64,000 nt of DNA. Origin: Maribacter_C sp947494565 (GTDB lineage Bacteria; Bacteroidota; Bacteroidia; Flavobacteriales; Flavobacteriaceae). The stretch spans positions 1 to 64,000 of the forward strand of contig NZ_JBLFEP010000006.1 of the NCBI RefSeq assembly GCF_047345415.1, read 5' to 3'. The notes under the pieces were generated by a model. That model ran no database searches, was not told the origin of the DNA, and saw only the letters and a program-made list of their open reading frames with translations. This document shows positions 55,630-64,000 of the stretch, piece by piece (position 1 is the stretch's first letter; every line of letters starts with the position of its first letter). The translations under genes were made by a program, and so were the position numbers.

Positions 55630-56407
55630 TGAAGAAAGTTCTTGTTAAAAATATATGTTGTGAAAATCAGTTTTTTGTATTTGAATATTCATTTTTTGTG
55701 CTATGTATAGTTAAAAACTTCGCTCAGAGTTCGGGTTCTGGATTGAATCTTATCGGATTTAGTGAGTATGATTTAAGTAATTCAGCCTATGAATTATATG
55801 GAGTTTGGAGTTCATTTGGTTATCAATGCCTAACGCCAACCCAAAAACCGAAAAGTACTTGATAAGAAGACAATATAAAGTACGGCATGACTTTAAATCA
55901 ATTAAAGGAAAACGATACGGCTAATTTGTCCCAAACTGACCTTAGAAGTAATGAAATCAATAAAAAGTACTTAATATTCTCTACTGATTTCATTAAAAGT
56001 ACAGTAAAATCGAAGTAAGGACTTAAATTGAATAGTAGGGTGGTATTTGAATAAGTATTGTAGATAAAAAATACTCATAATATAGTTGACTATCCATAGG
56101 AGCTATTATGAACTGTAACATTTATATGATGCAAATCTGATTTAAGATTTAGGAGTATTAAGTGGTTGAGAACTAAACTACTATAGCGATGGAAATGGTT
56201 GGTCGCAGCAGCTATAAAGAGAAAAAACCTACTAAAAAATAAAAGTAAATCGTATATGTTTATAATATGCTTTCTGTAATATCGTTGTAAAAACAAATAA
56301 CGGTATTACATTCTTTCCTTTAAGAAGGATTTATCCTCTTTATTTGTTTCAAGGTGTTCAAGTGAAAAACGCTTTTGGAGGTATATGGTACCTAAATTAA
56401 TCGCGCT
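55630..56407. other. Intergenic region with one doubtful small ORF
   Basis: A GTG-started frame of 77 codons (55629-55862, +) with a hydrophobic middle followed by FAQSSGSG could be a truncated secreted protein but has no recognised family. The rest is AT-rich with no visible gene. Confidence 0.35.
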
Positions 56408-56809
56408 ATGAAAGCATATAAAGAAGTATATCTGGTCGATGATTTCGATACGGTAAATATGTTGCACAGTATTCTCTTGCGTAAATTGGTTGCCAAAGCT
56501 GAGGTAAAAACTTACACCAACCCGCAATTGGCGCTTACTGATTTACGTATGACCATTCAAGAACAAGAGCGAGTATTGGTTTTACTAGATATCAATATGC
56601 CCGCGATGAATGGTTTCGAGTTCCTTGAGGTTATGGTGCTGGAAAAATTTCCCATTACTGTGGATGTCATTATAGTAACTTCCTCTATATCGAGTAGAGA
56701 AAAGGCCTTGGCCTTAAAATACTCCAAATACGTAAGGGACTACGTCACTAAGCCCTTAAAATCGGAGGGACTTAAATTCATTTTAACGAATATTCCCGGC
56801 ACTGTCTAG
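56408..56809 (+). CDS. Stand-alone response regulator receiver protein
   Basis: 133 aa consisting only of a CheY-like receiver domain. Acidic pair D11-D12, phospho-acceptor D61 in LVLLDINMPAMNG, switch T91 in IVTSS and K115 in VTKPL are all present. There is no output domain and no histidine kinase nearby, so it probably acts through protein contacts, as single-domain regulators do in Bacteroidota. Its partner is unknown. Confidence 0.93.
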   Translation: MKAYKEVYLVDDFDTVNMLHSILLRKLVAKAEVKTYTNPQLALTDLRMTIQEQERVLVLLDINMPAMNGFEFLEVMVLEKFPITVDVIIVTSSISSREKALALKYSKYVRDYVTKPLKSEGLKFILTNIPGTV

Positions 56810-57560
56810 CGTCTAATATCAGGAAAAGAATTTAAGGTAGTAAATCGCACCAAGTTTTATGTTAAGGTACTTTATTTGGAAAATGAATGTGATTTTTCTG
56901 CATCAGAAAAAACCAAGACCCCAAAAGACCCTCGGAAAAAGTTTGATAGGCTTTATATGAAAATTAGTCATAGCAACATCAAGATAACCGAAATCTGTGT
57001 TTTGGTTTCGTGAAGTTTTAAAGATATACAGAAGCAAGAGTAAGTTCGTTTCCATAAGGAGATATTCCCTTTTCTCAAGCGCTATACAGCCATTTTAAAT
57101 AACCTGGCAATGGACATTGTTTTACAAATCTTTTTAAAGAACAGTCTTTTGGAGTGAGTTTAGATCGGTAATTTTTTCTTATGTACGATGACGATTACGA
57201 AATAAAGCGCCACCATGGAAAGGATTTTGGTTATGAAATCCTTGAGAATCTAGGGAATGAAAAAAATGTTAGTTTTTGAACATAATCTAGTTTCACCAGC
57301 TAAATATCAAATGCTACTATCTCTATAATGAACAGAGGTATCGTAATGTATTTGCGCGAAGATAGCTTCAAGAAATTGTTCTGAATGTTGTACAATTCAC
57401 GTGTCTCCTCGTTTTTAGAGATATAGAGCTTAATCTGACTCAGATTCAAGTGGAAAATTCAGGAATACATAATTACTTAAGGCGAATGGGATGAAATGTA
57501 ATTTTCATTTATGAAATTGGTGAGTGTTTTGAATGTTCACTAGTCCTTGCATTTACTATT
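56810..57560. other. 750-bp region without a convincing gene
   Basis: An open stretch around 56825-57013 (+) reads KFYVKVLYLENECDF..DPRKKFDRLYMKI and loosely recalls a LytTR DNA-binding domain, but it has no start codon and is unsupported. The rest has stops in all frames. Possibly a decayed output gene next to the response regulator. Confidence 0.35.
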
Positions 57561-58145
57561 TCAAGTAACGCCAATTCCATTAAAAATGTATTCGGTTACG
57601 AACTTTTCCGTTTCAATTGGATTTCTTTCTTCCTTCTCATGAATTATGATATTAAAGAGCCACCGTAGAGAAGAAAAAACTAAAAAAGTGCTCATCTGAA
57701 TATCCATTTTACGGAATACACCTTGTTCAATACCATCCTCGATAATAGCTCCAAATTTTTCCAAATATGCTTTTCTTCGCTCCTTGAATTCACTCAATCT
57801 TGGTTCTTTGAAATTCCTCCAATCATAGACAAAAAGCGCTACTTGGTAGGGTTCATTAAAAGTAAAACGGATGTGCTTTGAGATTAAAAATTTTAGTTTG
57901 TCTTCAGATGAATAACTAGAGTCCATGACGTTGGACATGTAACCTTCGAATTCATCAAGAATATGGAAGATGAAATACTCCAATATTGAATCTTTGGAAT
58001 CTATGTAGTTATAAACATTGGCAACCTCAAAATTAAAATGTTTGGCAATATCACGCATGGATGTAGCCATAAAACCCTTTTCATAAATCAATTTCAAGGT
58101 TTTCAACATAAAGTCGATCTGTTTAGCAGAATATTCCATAAGCAT
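57561..58145 (-). CDS. TetR/AcrR-family transcriptional regulator
   Basis: 194 aa from the ATG at 58145 (another ATG at 58139; a TTG at 58148). The N-terminal helix-turn-helix is LKLIYEKGFMATSMRDIAKHFNFEVANVYNYIDSK (positions about 15-52), typical TetR form. The C-terminal ligand domain is family-level only, so the effector is unknown. It is transcribed away from the second giant adhesin gene across a 274-bp gap, so it may regulate that gene, itself, or both. Confidence 0.9.
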   Translation of the reverse strand: MLMEYSAKQIDFMLKTLKLIYEKGFMATSMRDIAKHFNFEVANVYNYIDSKDSILEYFIFHILDEFEGYMSNVMDSSYSSEDKLKFLISKHIRFTFNEPYQVALFVYDWRNFKEPRLSEFKERRKAYLEKFGAIIEDGIEQGVFRKMDIQMSTFLVFSSLRWLFNIIIHEKEERNPIETEKFVTEYIFNGIGVT

Positions 58146-58270
58146 CAAGGAGTTTCGGTAATTCTTTAACGAATGGTCTTATTTTTTTATTGTCAATTAT
58201 AAAAGCGGGGACCGAATCAACTTATCGTCATTCATAAATTAACAGGAAATATCATATAAATATTCACGTG

Positions 58271-58290
58271 ATACCACAGATATACGGTAT
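58271..58290. promoter_or_regulatory. Possible operator: 20-bp imperfect inverted repeat
   Basis: ATACC and GGTAT arms (5 bp) are separated by 10 bp in the divergent region between the TetR-family gene and the giant adhesin gene. It is short and AT-rich, so chance is quite possible. Confidence 0.25.
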
Positions 58291-58419
58291 ATAGCATACA
58301 AAAAACAGGGCTAGGCAACAATACTTGTGTTAACAATCATTTAAAATGTAATTTCAAAACATTAATTAAAAGTGAACAATTGTTAATTAAAAAAAGAATA
58401 TTCCCTAACCACATACTTG

Positions 58420-61400
58420 ATGAACTTCGATATCTCCGTCCCCGTCCCTAAGGAATTCAGATATACCTGTGCATTTTTTTTGTTTTTGCAGATGTGTATA
58501 TTTCATCCGGCCTATGCCCAAGGCACTCCAATAACTTCAATCACGGCAAGTTATTTAGATGTTAACGATTCGTCCAATGACTATAGTATCAATGGTGCCG
58601 GTAACACAGGAAACTACCCATCAAATTCAAATTATAACATATTTTTTTCATCTAGTTCTACCACGGAGAACGACTACATTATCGAAAGCTCCAATAGTAT
58701 ATCTACTTCCGCGTCGACTTTTGATTTCGCAACAAGGGCCGACCTGGTTTTTGTGAGGAGAGTTGATAATGCAACCGTTACCGGCATAAAGGATATTATC
58801 TGGGCCGAGATTGAATCCTCGAATGGGAACAATAGGACACATAGGCCCTCCTACATTCCGAGTGTTGAAGAATCATTCAATTCTCTCAGCATCAATATTG
58901 GGTCCGATGAGTTTTTCGTCAATACGAATTCCGGAGTACATTTCAACAATATTGAGCGTATAGATTTTGTTTTTCTGAGTGGGTTTACCAGTTCGGCTCC
59001 TGCTAACTCTGGTTTTGCAGTGTTTGAACGTAATGGAAACGACAATTTTAAAATAGCTGCTGTAACTACAATTGATGCTGCGGGAAACCCGACCTCTTTT
59101 GGGAGTATAGTGAACATCAGTAGTGGTCAGTTTGGTTCGAACTTGAAAGCCGTAAACTATACAATCTTTACAAAAGAGCCAGGGGATGCCAACTTTAGAC
59201 CTTCACAAAATGGTGGGACCCAGCAAGTACAGGGTGTGTATGTTTCACTGCAAGACTTAGGTATTAGTGCTGGGCAGCCTTTTTATGGATATGTAATCCT
59301 TCCCAATGATGCAATTTCTACAGATTTTACCCTAAACCCTACCAATACCAATGCTGCAAACGGTGGTATGGACCTATTGCCCGGAGGTGCGGTATTCACA
59401 TCTGATGGGAATCTAACAACATTTGATACTGACCTCGACGGTGTCGAGGATACAATCGATTTAGATGATGATAACGATGGGATATTGGATTCCGTAGAAG
59501 GTACTGCGGATATTGATTTGGATGGAATACCCAATTCACAAGATTTGGATTCCGATGGTGATGGTATACCCGACAATATTGAAGCACAGACAACGGCAGG
59601 TTACATTCCTCCAAATGGAGACGCGGGTCCCGGTAATAACGGGATCGATTCCGCGTATGCTGGAGGTTTAGATCCCATAAATACGGACGGCACGGATAAC
59701 CCAGATTTTCTGGATGCAGATTCGGACAACGAGGGTGGAAATGATACCACCGAAGCCAACTTGACCTTAAACGGTGATGTGGGCAAGAATGGTTTGGATA
59801 GTGCAGTAGATAATGCTTCCGATGACTACAGCGATGTCAATGGAAGTTTTGACGACACACAGACCGATAACTTTCCGGATTCCGATGGGGACATATTCGC
59901 CGGAGGTGATGTAGACCACCGGGATAGCTTTACCGGTTCGATAGATTGCGGAATAATCAACACATTATATCAAACACGTGGCAATGGGACGAACAGTACT
60001 GCAGAGGTTTACAGGTTCAATCCTTTTATTCGAGAGTACGTGCTGATTGGAACACTTCAAGGGGTGACCAATAGTTCCGCAACAAACTCTGCTTATAATG
60101 CAGTTACCCAATTGGTTTATTCATTTCCTTCGAGTGGCAGCAATACCCTTAGGGTTTATGACCCCGCGGCAAACTTCAATTTTGTTGGGCAAATCAACAT
60201 AACCGGAGCGGCTGCAGGAGGTACGTTTACCTTGTTTGCTTTTGAGGACAAAGTGGGTTACATCAATGGAGGAAACATAGTGACCATAGATGTGACCGGA
60301 ATCTCGAGTTATCCAGCAACGATAGCCGCTTCAAACCAACCGGTCACCGGGACTTTTTCTGGTGCTGCCGATTTTGCCTTATTGGATGGTTTTGTTTACG
60401 GTATATCTCGAACTGGTGCTGGGCAGATTCGCTTGACCAAGGTAAACCTCACTTCAGGTGTATCTGAACGTTTCGACCTTAACGAAGCTAATACAACGGT
60501 AAATAATGATCCAATTACCAGTAATTCTTTTGGAGCTGTATGGCAAGACCGTGACGGAAACCTCTATGCTTTCAACAACGGGAATGGTGATATCTACCGA
60601 ATAAGCGATGTGGCCAATGCTACTGATGGGACTGATTTTACGAAGGTTTTTGTAGCCGACCCATCTGGACAGAATGACGGATTCGGGTGCGAAATACAGG
60701 CTAATCCATTGGATTGGGACGGTGATGGAATAGACAATAGCGTAGATCTTGATGACGATAACGATGGTATTCTCGATACTGCCGAACAAAATGGTCTGAA
60801 TCCCAATGCGGATAATGATAATGATGGTATTCCGGCATCCATAGACGATAACGACAACGATAACTTGATAGGGAATGATGACGGAAACGTACAACCGGAG
60901 TTTGATGCCGATGGGGATAATATTCCCAATGCCTTTGACCTTGATTCCGATAATGACGGTATTCCAGATAATATAGAGGCACAAAGCACCCTAGGATATG
61001 TTCCTCCTACAGGCGACGTAGACGCAAATGGGGTGGACTTGGCCTACGGCGATGGTATCGATAATACCGAGGTAATCAATTCCGACGGTGCCTTGGTCAA
61101 TAGTGATACCATTCCGGATTATCTTGACTCGGATAGCGACAATGATGGTGAAAGTGATACCCAGGAAGCTTTTGGTTCAACAACAGCCTCCAACAATGAT
61201 TCTGATTTTGATGGTATAGATGATAATTTTGACAACGTGCCAGATGGTGTTTTCACTGAAGGTGCCGCACAAAATGGAATTAATCCATCGGGATTGCCAG
61301 ATGCAAATAATGACCTGAACAGCGGAGGGGATGTTGACTACCGTGATGTAAAAGATACCGATGGCGATGGTGTTCCTGACGTGGATGACCCTGATGACGA

Positions 61401-64000
61401 TAACGACGGTATTTTGGATGTTGTTGAGCAGGAGGGATTAGACCCATTTGGTGATGAAGACGGCGATGGTATCCCAAACTTTTCTGATACCACAGATAAC
61501 AACACCCCAGGTGACGGCTCTACCACTGATTACACCGATGCCAACAACGATGGTGTTCCCGATGCCTACGATTTTGACCAAGACGGCATACCCAACCATT
61601 TGGATTTGGAAAGTGATGGAGATGGCATATATGATGTTATTGAAAGTGGTGCTGGCTTGCCGGATGTTGATAATGATGGTGTTGTCGATGGAAACACAGG
61701 AACCAATGGTATTCCGGATGCTGCTGAAGATGGTGGAGTGGATGGTGCCGGCGTTAGCTTTGACCCGATTGATACCGACACCGACACCGCACCTGATTTC
61801 TTGGATGTGGACTCTGATGACGATGGCAACCCAGACATTACAGACCCAAACCTATTGACCCCAACAGCGGTCGATGACAATACTACCGCTGATATTGGTG
61901 TTCCCAGAACCATTAATGTGCTGGTGAATGATGATTTCCTGGTGGGAAGTACTATTACCATTACAGGCAACGTAGGAGCAAATGGAACCTTTTCGGTAAA
62001 TCAAGTGACAGGTGAGATTACCTACACCCCAGACCCAGCGGATAACAACACAACAGTTGAATTGAATTATGAGGTTTGTAACGGAACCGTATGTGCCAAT
62101 GCAACCCTTTTCGTTACCGTTCCCGCTTGTGTGGATACTGATGGAGACAATATTTGCGATTTTGACGAAACCCCAGCGACGATAAATGACCCCTGCGAAC
62201 CTCGTTCAAACCCCGATTGGCAACCCCAAGGTACCAACGATTGTGATAACGATGGGTTGACCAATGATGAAGAGACTACTGGTCTAGATGACCCCACTAC
62301 TCCTGTCGACCCCAATGGTAATACAACAGATCCTGATGATCAGGACACGGATGGAGATGGTATTTCAGATGGTCAAGAAGCTTTGGATGGCACAGACCCC
62401 AATGATGATTGTTCTTCAATGGGTGGTACGCCTTTAGCTACGGGAGACTGTGATAATGATGGATTGACCAATGACGATGAGTTCATTCAAGGTACAGACC
62501 CCAACAATCCAGATAGCGACGGGGATAGTATCAACGACGGGGATGAAGTAAATGTGGATGGTACAGATCCCCTGGATGATTGCGACTCCAATCGTGGTAC
62601 ACCTTTGGGTACGAGTGATTGTGACAATGATGGCTTGACCAACGATGAAGAGACCACAGGTGTGGATGACCCGTCTACTCCTGCCAATCCAAACGGAGAA
62701 ATAACCAATCCCAATGATCCTGATTCTGATGGGGATACGATTACGGATGGCCAAGAAGCAATAGATAATACCGACCCAAACGACGACTGTGACTCCAATG
62801 GGGGAACCCCTTTGGGTACAAGTGATTGCGATAGTGATGGTTTGACCAATGACGAAGAAACCACAGGCGTGGATGACCCATCCACTCCAGCAAACCCGAA
62901 TGGAAATAGTACTAATCCCAACCTAGCCGACACCGACGGTGACGGCATAGATGATGGCCAGGAGGCACTTGACAATACCGACCCTAATGATGATTGTGAT
63001 TCCAATGGCGGTACGCCTTTGGCCAATTCGGATTGTGATAATGATGGCCTGACCAATAACGAGGAACTTACGGGTATTGATGACCCGACCACTCCAGCAG
63101 ACCCTGATGGCAATACAACAGACCCCAATAACCAGGATACAGATGGTGATGGTATCTCAGATGGACAGGAAGCACTTGACAATACCGACCCAAATGACGA
63201 TTGTAGTTCAATTGGAGGTACACCATTGGGCACGAGCGACTGTGATAATGATGGATTGACCAATGATGAGGAGACCACAGGTACGGATGATCCATCCACT
63301 CCTGCGAATCCAAACGGTATTACGACCGATCCTAACAATCCGGACAGTGATGGGGATACCATAAATGATGGACAAGAGGCATTGGATAACACTGACCCGA
63401 ACGATGACTGTGATTCCAATGGTGGAACACCGCTTCCTGCAAGCGATTGTGATGGTGATGGAAATCCTACCATCACAGACCCGAATCCTGATACTCCGGT
63501 AGCGCAAGATGATGCTACTACGGCTGATGTCGGTGTGCCCAAAACAATCGACATCTTGTTCAATGATGATTTCCCAGCTGGTAGCACCATTACCGATTTA
63601 GGTGCTGGAACAGCCACGGGTACGATTACATTTAACCAAGCTACGGGCGAACTGACCTATACAGCGGTAGCTTCAGAAGATAACAATACGGTAACCATAG
63701 TATATGAAGTATGCAATGGAAGTATCTGTGATACGGCTACTGTGTCGATTACCATTCCGGCTTGTGCGGATGCAGATGGGGATAATGTTTGCGACATTGA
63801 CGACCCGGCACCAAATGACCCATGCGTACCGATGTCAGACTCGAACTGGCAACCTGTCGCCGACAGTGATTGTGACGGCGATGGACTTACTTACGCAGAA
63901 GAAACCACCGGGGTTGACGACCCTTCAACACCAATAGATCCAAATGGAAACGTTACCGACCCCAATAATGCTGATTCGGATGGTGATGGTATCAATGATG
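58420..64000 (+). CDS. Second giant secreted protein with thrombospondin type 3 repeats (3' end beyond window)
   Basis: Open from ATG 58420 to the window end: 1860 codons with no stop, truncated. A signal region ends in HPAYA|QG (about residue 33). Residues ~34-330 are an extracellular domain I do not recognise. TSP3-type calcium-binding repeats (DxDxDGxxDxxD) run from ~340 to ~500. A propeller-like segment starts IDCGIINTLYQTRGNGTN and runs about 505-765, resembling DUF6923. More TSP3 repeats span ~766-1140, then two cadherin-like domains (AVDDNTTADIGVPRTINVLV at ~1145, AQDDATTADVGVPKTIDILF at ~1690) flank and follow a ~200-bp repeat block. A type IX sorting domain is expected downstream. 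Adhesin or Ca-stabilised surface fibre. Confidence 0.9.
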   Translation, partial: MNFDISVPVPKEFRYTCAFFLFLQMCIFHPAYAQGTPITSITASYLDVNDSSNDYSINGAGNTGNYPSNSNYNIFFSSSSTTENDYIIESSNSISTSASTFDFATRADLVFVRRVDNATVTGIKDIIWAEIESSNGNNRTHRPSYIPSVEESFNSLSINIGSDEFFVNTNSGVHFNNIERIDFVFLSGFTSSAPANSGFAVFERNGNDNFKIAAVTTIDAAGNPTSFGSIVNISSGQFGSNLKAVNYTIFTKEPGDANFRPSQNGGTQQVQGVYVSLQDLGISAGQPFYGYVILPNDAISTDFTLNPTNTNAANGGMDLLPGGAVFTSDGNLTTFDTDLDGVEDTIDLDDDNDGILDSVEGTADIDLDGIPNSQDLDSDGDGIPDNIEAQTTAGYIPPNGDAGPGNNGIDSAYAGGLDPINTDGTDNPDFLDADSDNEGGNDTTEANLTLNGDVGKNGLDSAVDNASDDYSDVNGSFDDTQTDNFPDSDGDIFAGGDVDHRDSFTGSIDCGIINTLYQTRGNGTNSTAEVYRFNPFIREYVLIGTLQGVTNSSATNSAYNAVTQLVYSFPSSGSNTLRVYDPAANFNFVGQINITGAAAGGTFTLFAFEDKVGYINGGNIVTIDVTGISSYPATIAASNQPVTGTFSGAADFALLDGFVYGISRTGAGQIRLTKVNLTSGVSERFDLNEANTTVNNDPITSNSFGAVWQDRDGNLYAFNNGNGDIYRISDVANATDGTDFTKVFVADPSGQNDGFGCEIQANPLDWDGDGIDNSVDLDDDNDGILDTAEQNGLNPNADNDNDGIPASIDDNDNDNLIGNDDGNVQPEFDADGDNIPNAFDLDSDNDGIPDNIEAQSTLGYVPPTGDVDANGVDLAYGDGIDNTEVINSDGALVNSDTIPDYLDSDSDNDGESDTQEAFGSTTASNNDSDFDGIDDNFDNVPDGVFTEGAAQNGINPSGLPDANNDLNSGGDVDYRDVKDTDGDGVPDVDDPDDDNDGILDVVEQEGLDPFGDEDGDGIPNFSDTTDNNTPGDGSTTDYTDANNDGVPDAYDFDQDGIPNHLDLESDGDGIYDVIESGAGLPDVDNDGVVDGNTGTNGIPDAAEDGGVDGAGVSFDPIDTDTDTAPDFLDVDSDDDGNPDITDPNLLTPTAVDDNTTADIGVPRTINVLVNDDFLVGSTITITGNVGANGTFSVNQVTGEITYTPDPADNNTTVELNYEVCNGTVCANATLFVTVPACVDTDGDNICDFDETPATINDPCEPRSNPDWQPQGTNDCDNDGLTNDEETTGLDDPTTPVDPNGNTTDPDDQDTDGDGISDGQEALDGTDPNDDCSSMGGTPLATGDCDNDGLTNDDEFIQGTDPNNPDSDGDSINDGDEVNVDGTDPLDDCDSNRGTPLGTSDCDNDGLTNDEETTGVDDPSTPANPNGEITNPNDPDSDGDTITDGQEAIDNTDPNDDCDSNGGTPLGTSDCDSDGLTNDEETTGVDDPSTPANPNGNSTNPNLADTDGDGIDDGQEALDNTDPNDDCDSNGGTPLANSDCDNDGLTNNEELTGIDDPTTPADPDGNTTDPNNQDTDGDGISDGQEALDNTDPNDDCSSIGGTPLGTSDCDNDGLTNDEETTGTDDPSTPANPNGITTDPNNPDSDGDTINDGQEALDNTDPNDDCDSNGGTPLPASDCDGDGNPTITDPNPDTPVAQDDATTADVGVPKTIDILFNDDFPAGSTITDLGAGTATGTITFNQATGELTYTAVASEDNNTVTIVYEVCNGSICDTATVSITIPACADADGDNVCDIDDPAPNDPCVPMSDSNWQPVADSDCDGDGLTYAEETTGVDDPSTPIDPNGNVTDPNNADSDGDGIND
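62241..63450 (+). repeat. About 200-bp tandem repeat block in the TSP3 gene
   Basis: The phrase DCDNDGLTNDEETTGxDDPSTPxNPNG recurs with starts near 62241, 62446, 62622, 62821, 63031, 63238 and 63442, i.e. spacing of about 180-207 bp. Each unit ends GQEALDNTDPNDDCDSNGGTPL. Copies are highly similar at DNA level, with one shorter, diverged unit (about 62446-62622). Confidence 0.88.

Noticed and set aside
62241..63450. Regular spaced repeats resembling a CRISPR array
   Set aside because: The period is about 200 bp, the whole unit is similar rather than a short repeat with unique spacers, and it is in frame within a coding sequence.
62487..63617. 376-codon minus-strand open frame rich in Ser, Val and Pro
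   Set aside because: It is the antisense of the repetitive TSP3 gene. Its repeats mirror the plus-strand repeats and it has no domain of its own.

Overview
The window looks like a chromosome segment of a marine member of the Flavobacteriaceae (Bacteroidota). Four signs support this. Several promoters match the Bacteroidota -7/-33 form (TTG, 19-20 nt, TAnnTTTG). There is a complete secretion trio of a giant adhesin with a gliding-motility-type C-terminal domain, a PorP/SprF protein and an OmpA/PD40 lipoprotein-like protein. A DUF6747-like small membrane protein is present, and a formylglycine-type sulfatase follows an rRNA operon. No species is assigned.

Region 1 (1-15.5 kb) is mostly core metabolism. 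It holds the 3' end of a 5S rRNA with its terminator, a sulfatase, glutamate synthase (gltB-gltD, minus strand), an acyl-CoA dehydrogenase, then a plus-strand run of Glu/Leu-type dehydrogenase, NhaD antiporter, ExbB/ExbD/TonB-like energy transduction genes, folC and tRNA-Val(TAC). The dehydrogenase has a strong promoter 144 nt upstream of its start, so its leader is long and can form two small hairpins.

Region 2 (15.5-18.55 kb) is a gene-poor scar beside the tRNA. It contains a disrupted IS3-type transposase remnant, a possible recombinase N-terminal fragment and two tiny membrane-protein genes on the minus strand. This looks like an old integration site.

Region 3 (18.6-38.1 kb) is a capsule/exopolysaccharide locus. 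Two plus-strand genes (a sugar transferase and a Wzc-like tyrosine autokinase) face a tightly packed minus-strand operon of about 15 genes. The operon starts with a putative outer-membrane barrel protein and the WlbB/WlbA-like aminosugar enzymes, then a flippase, an FkbM methyltransferase, glycosyltransferases and a GT-C/Wzy-like membrane protein. It continues with an unusual set of amide-bond-type enzymes (asparagine-synthetase-like, ATP-grasp, FemAB-like), a DUF354 protein and a deacetylase, and ends with an MBOAT/SGNH acylation pair. The combination suggests a polysaccharide with diamino-uronic sugar and amino-acid-like, methyl and acyl decorations. No Wza exporter or sugar-nucleotide aminotransferase is in the window.

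Region 4 (38.7-53.4 kb) is a surface-protein operon: a 3914-residue secreted protein with about 15 Ig/PKD-like and about 18 DUF11 repeats plus a type IX secretion C-terminal domain, then PorP/SprF and an OmpA/PD40 protein. Region 5 (53.4-58.2 kb) is sparse: degenerate DNA, an orphan UDP-GlcNAc-type epimerase, a stand-alone response regulator and a TetR-family regulator. Region 6 (58.4 kb to the end) is a second giant secreted protein, open to the window edge, with thrombospondin type 3 calcium-binding repeats, two cadherin-like domains and about 200-bp DNA repeats.
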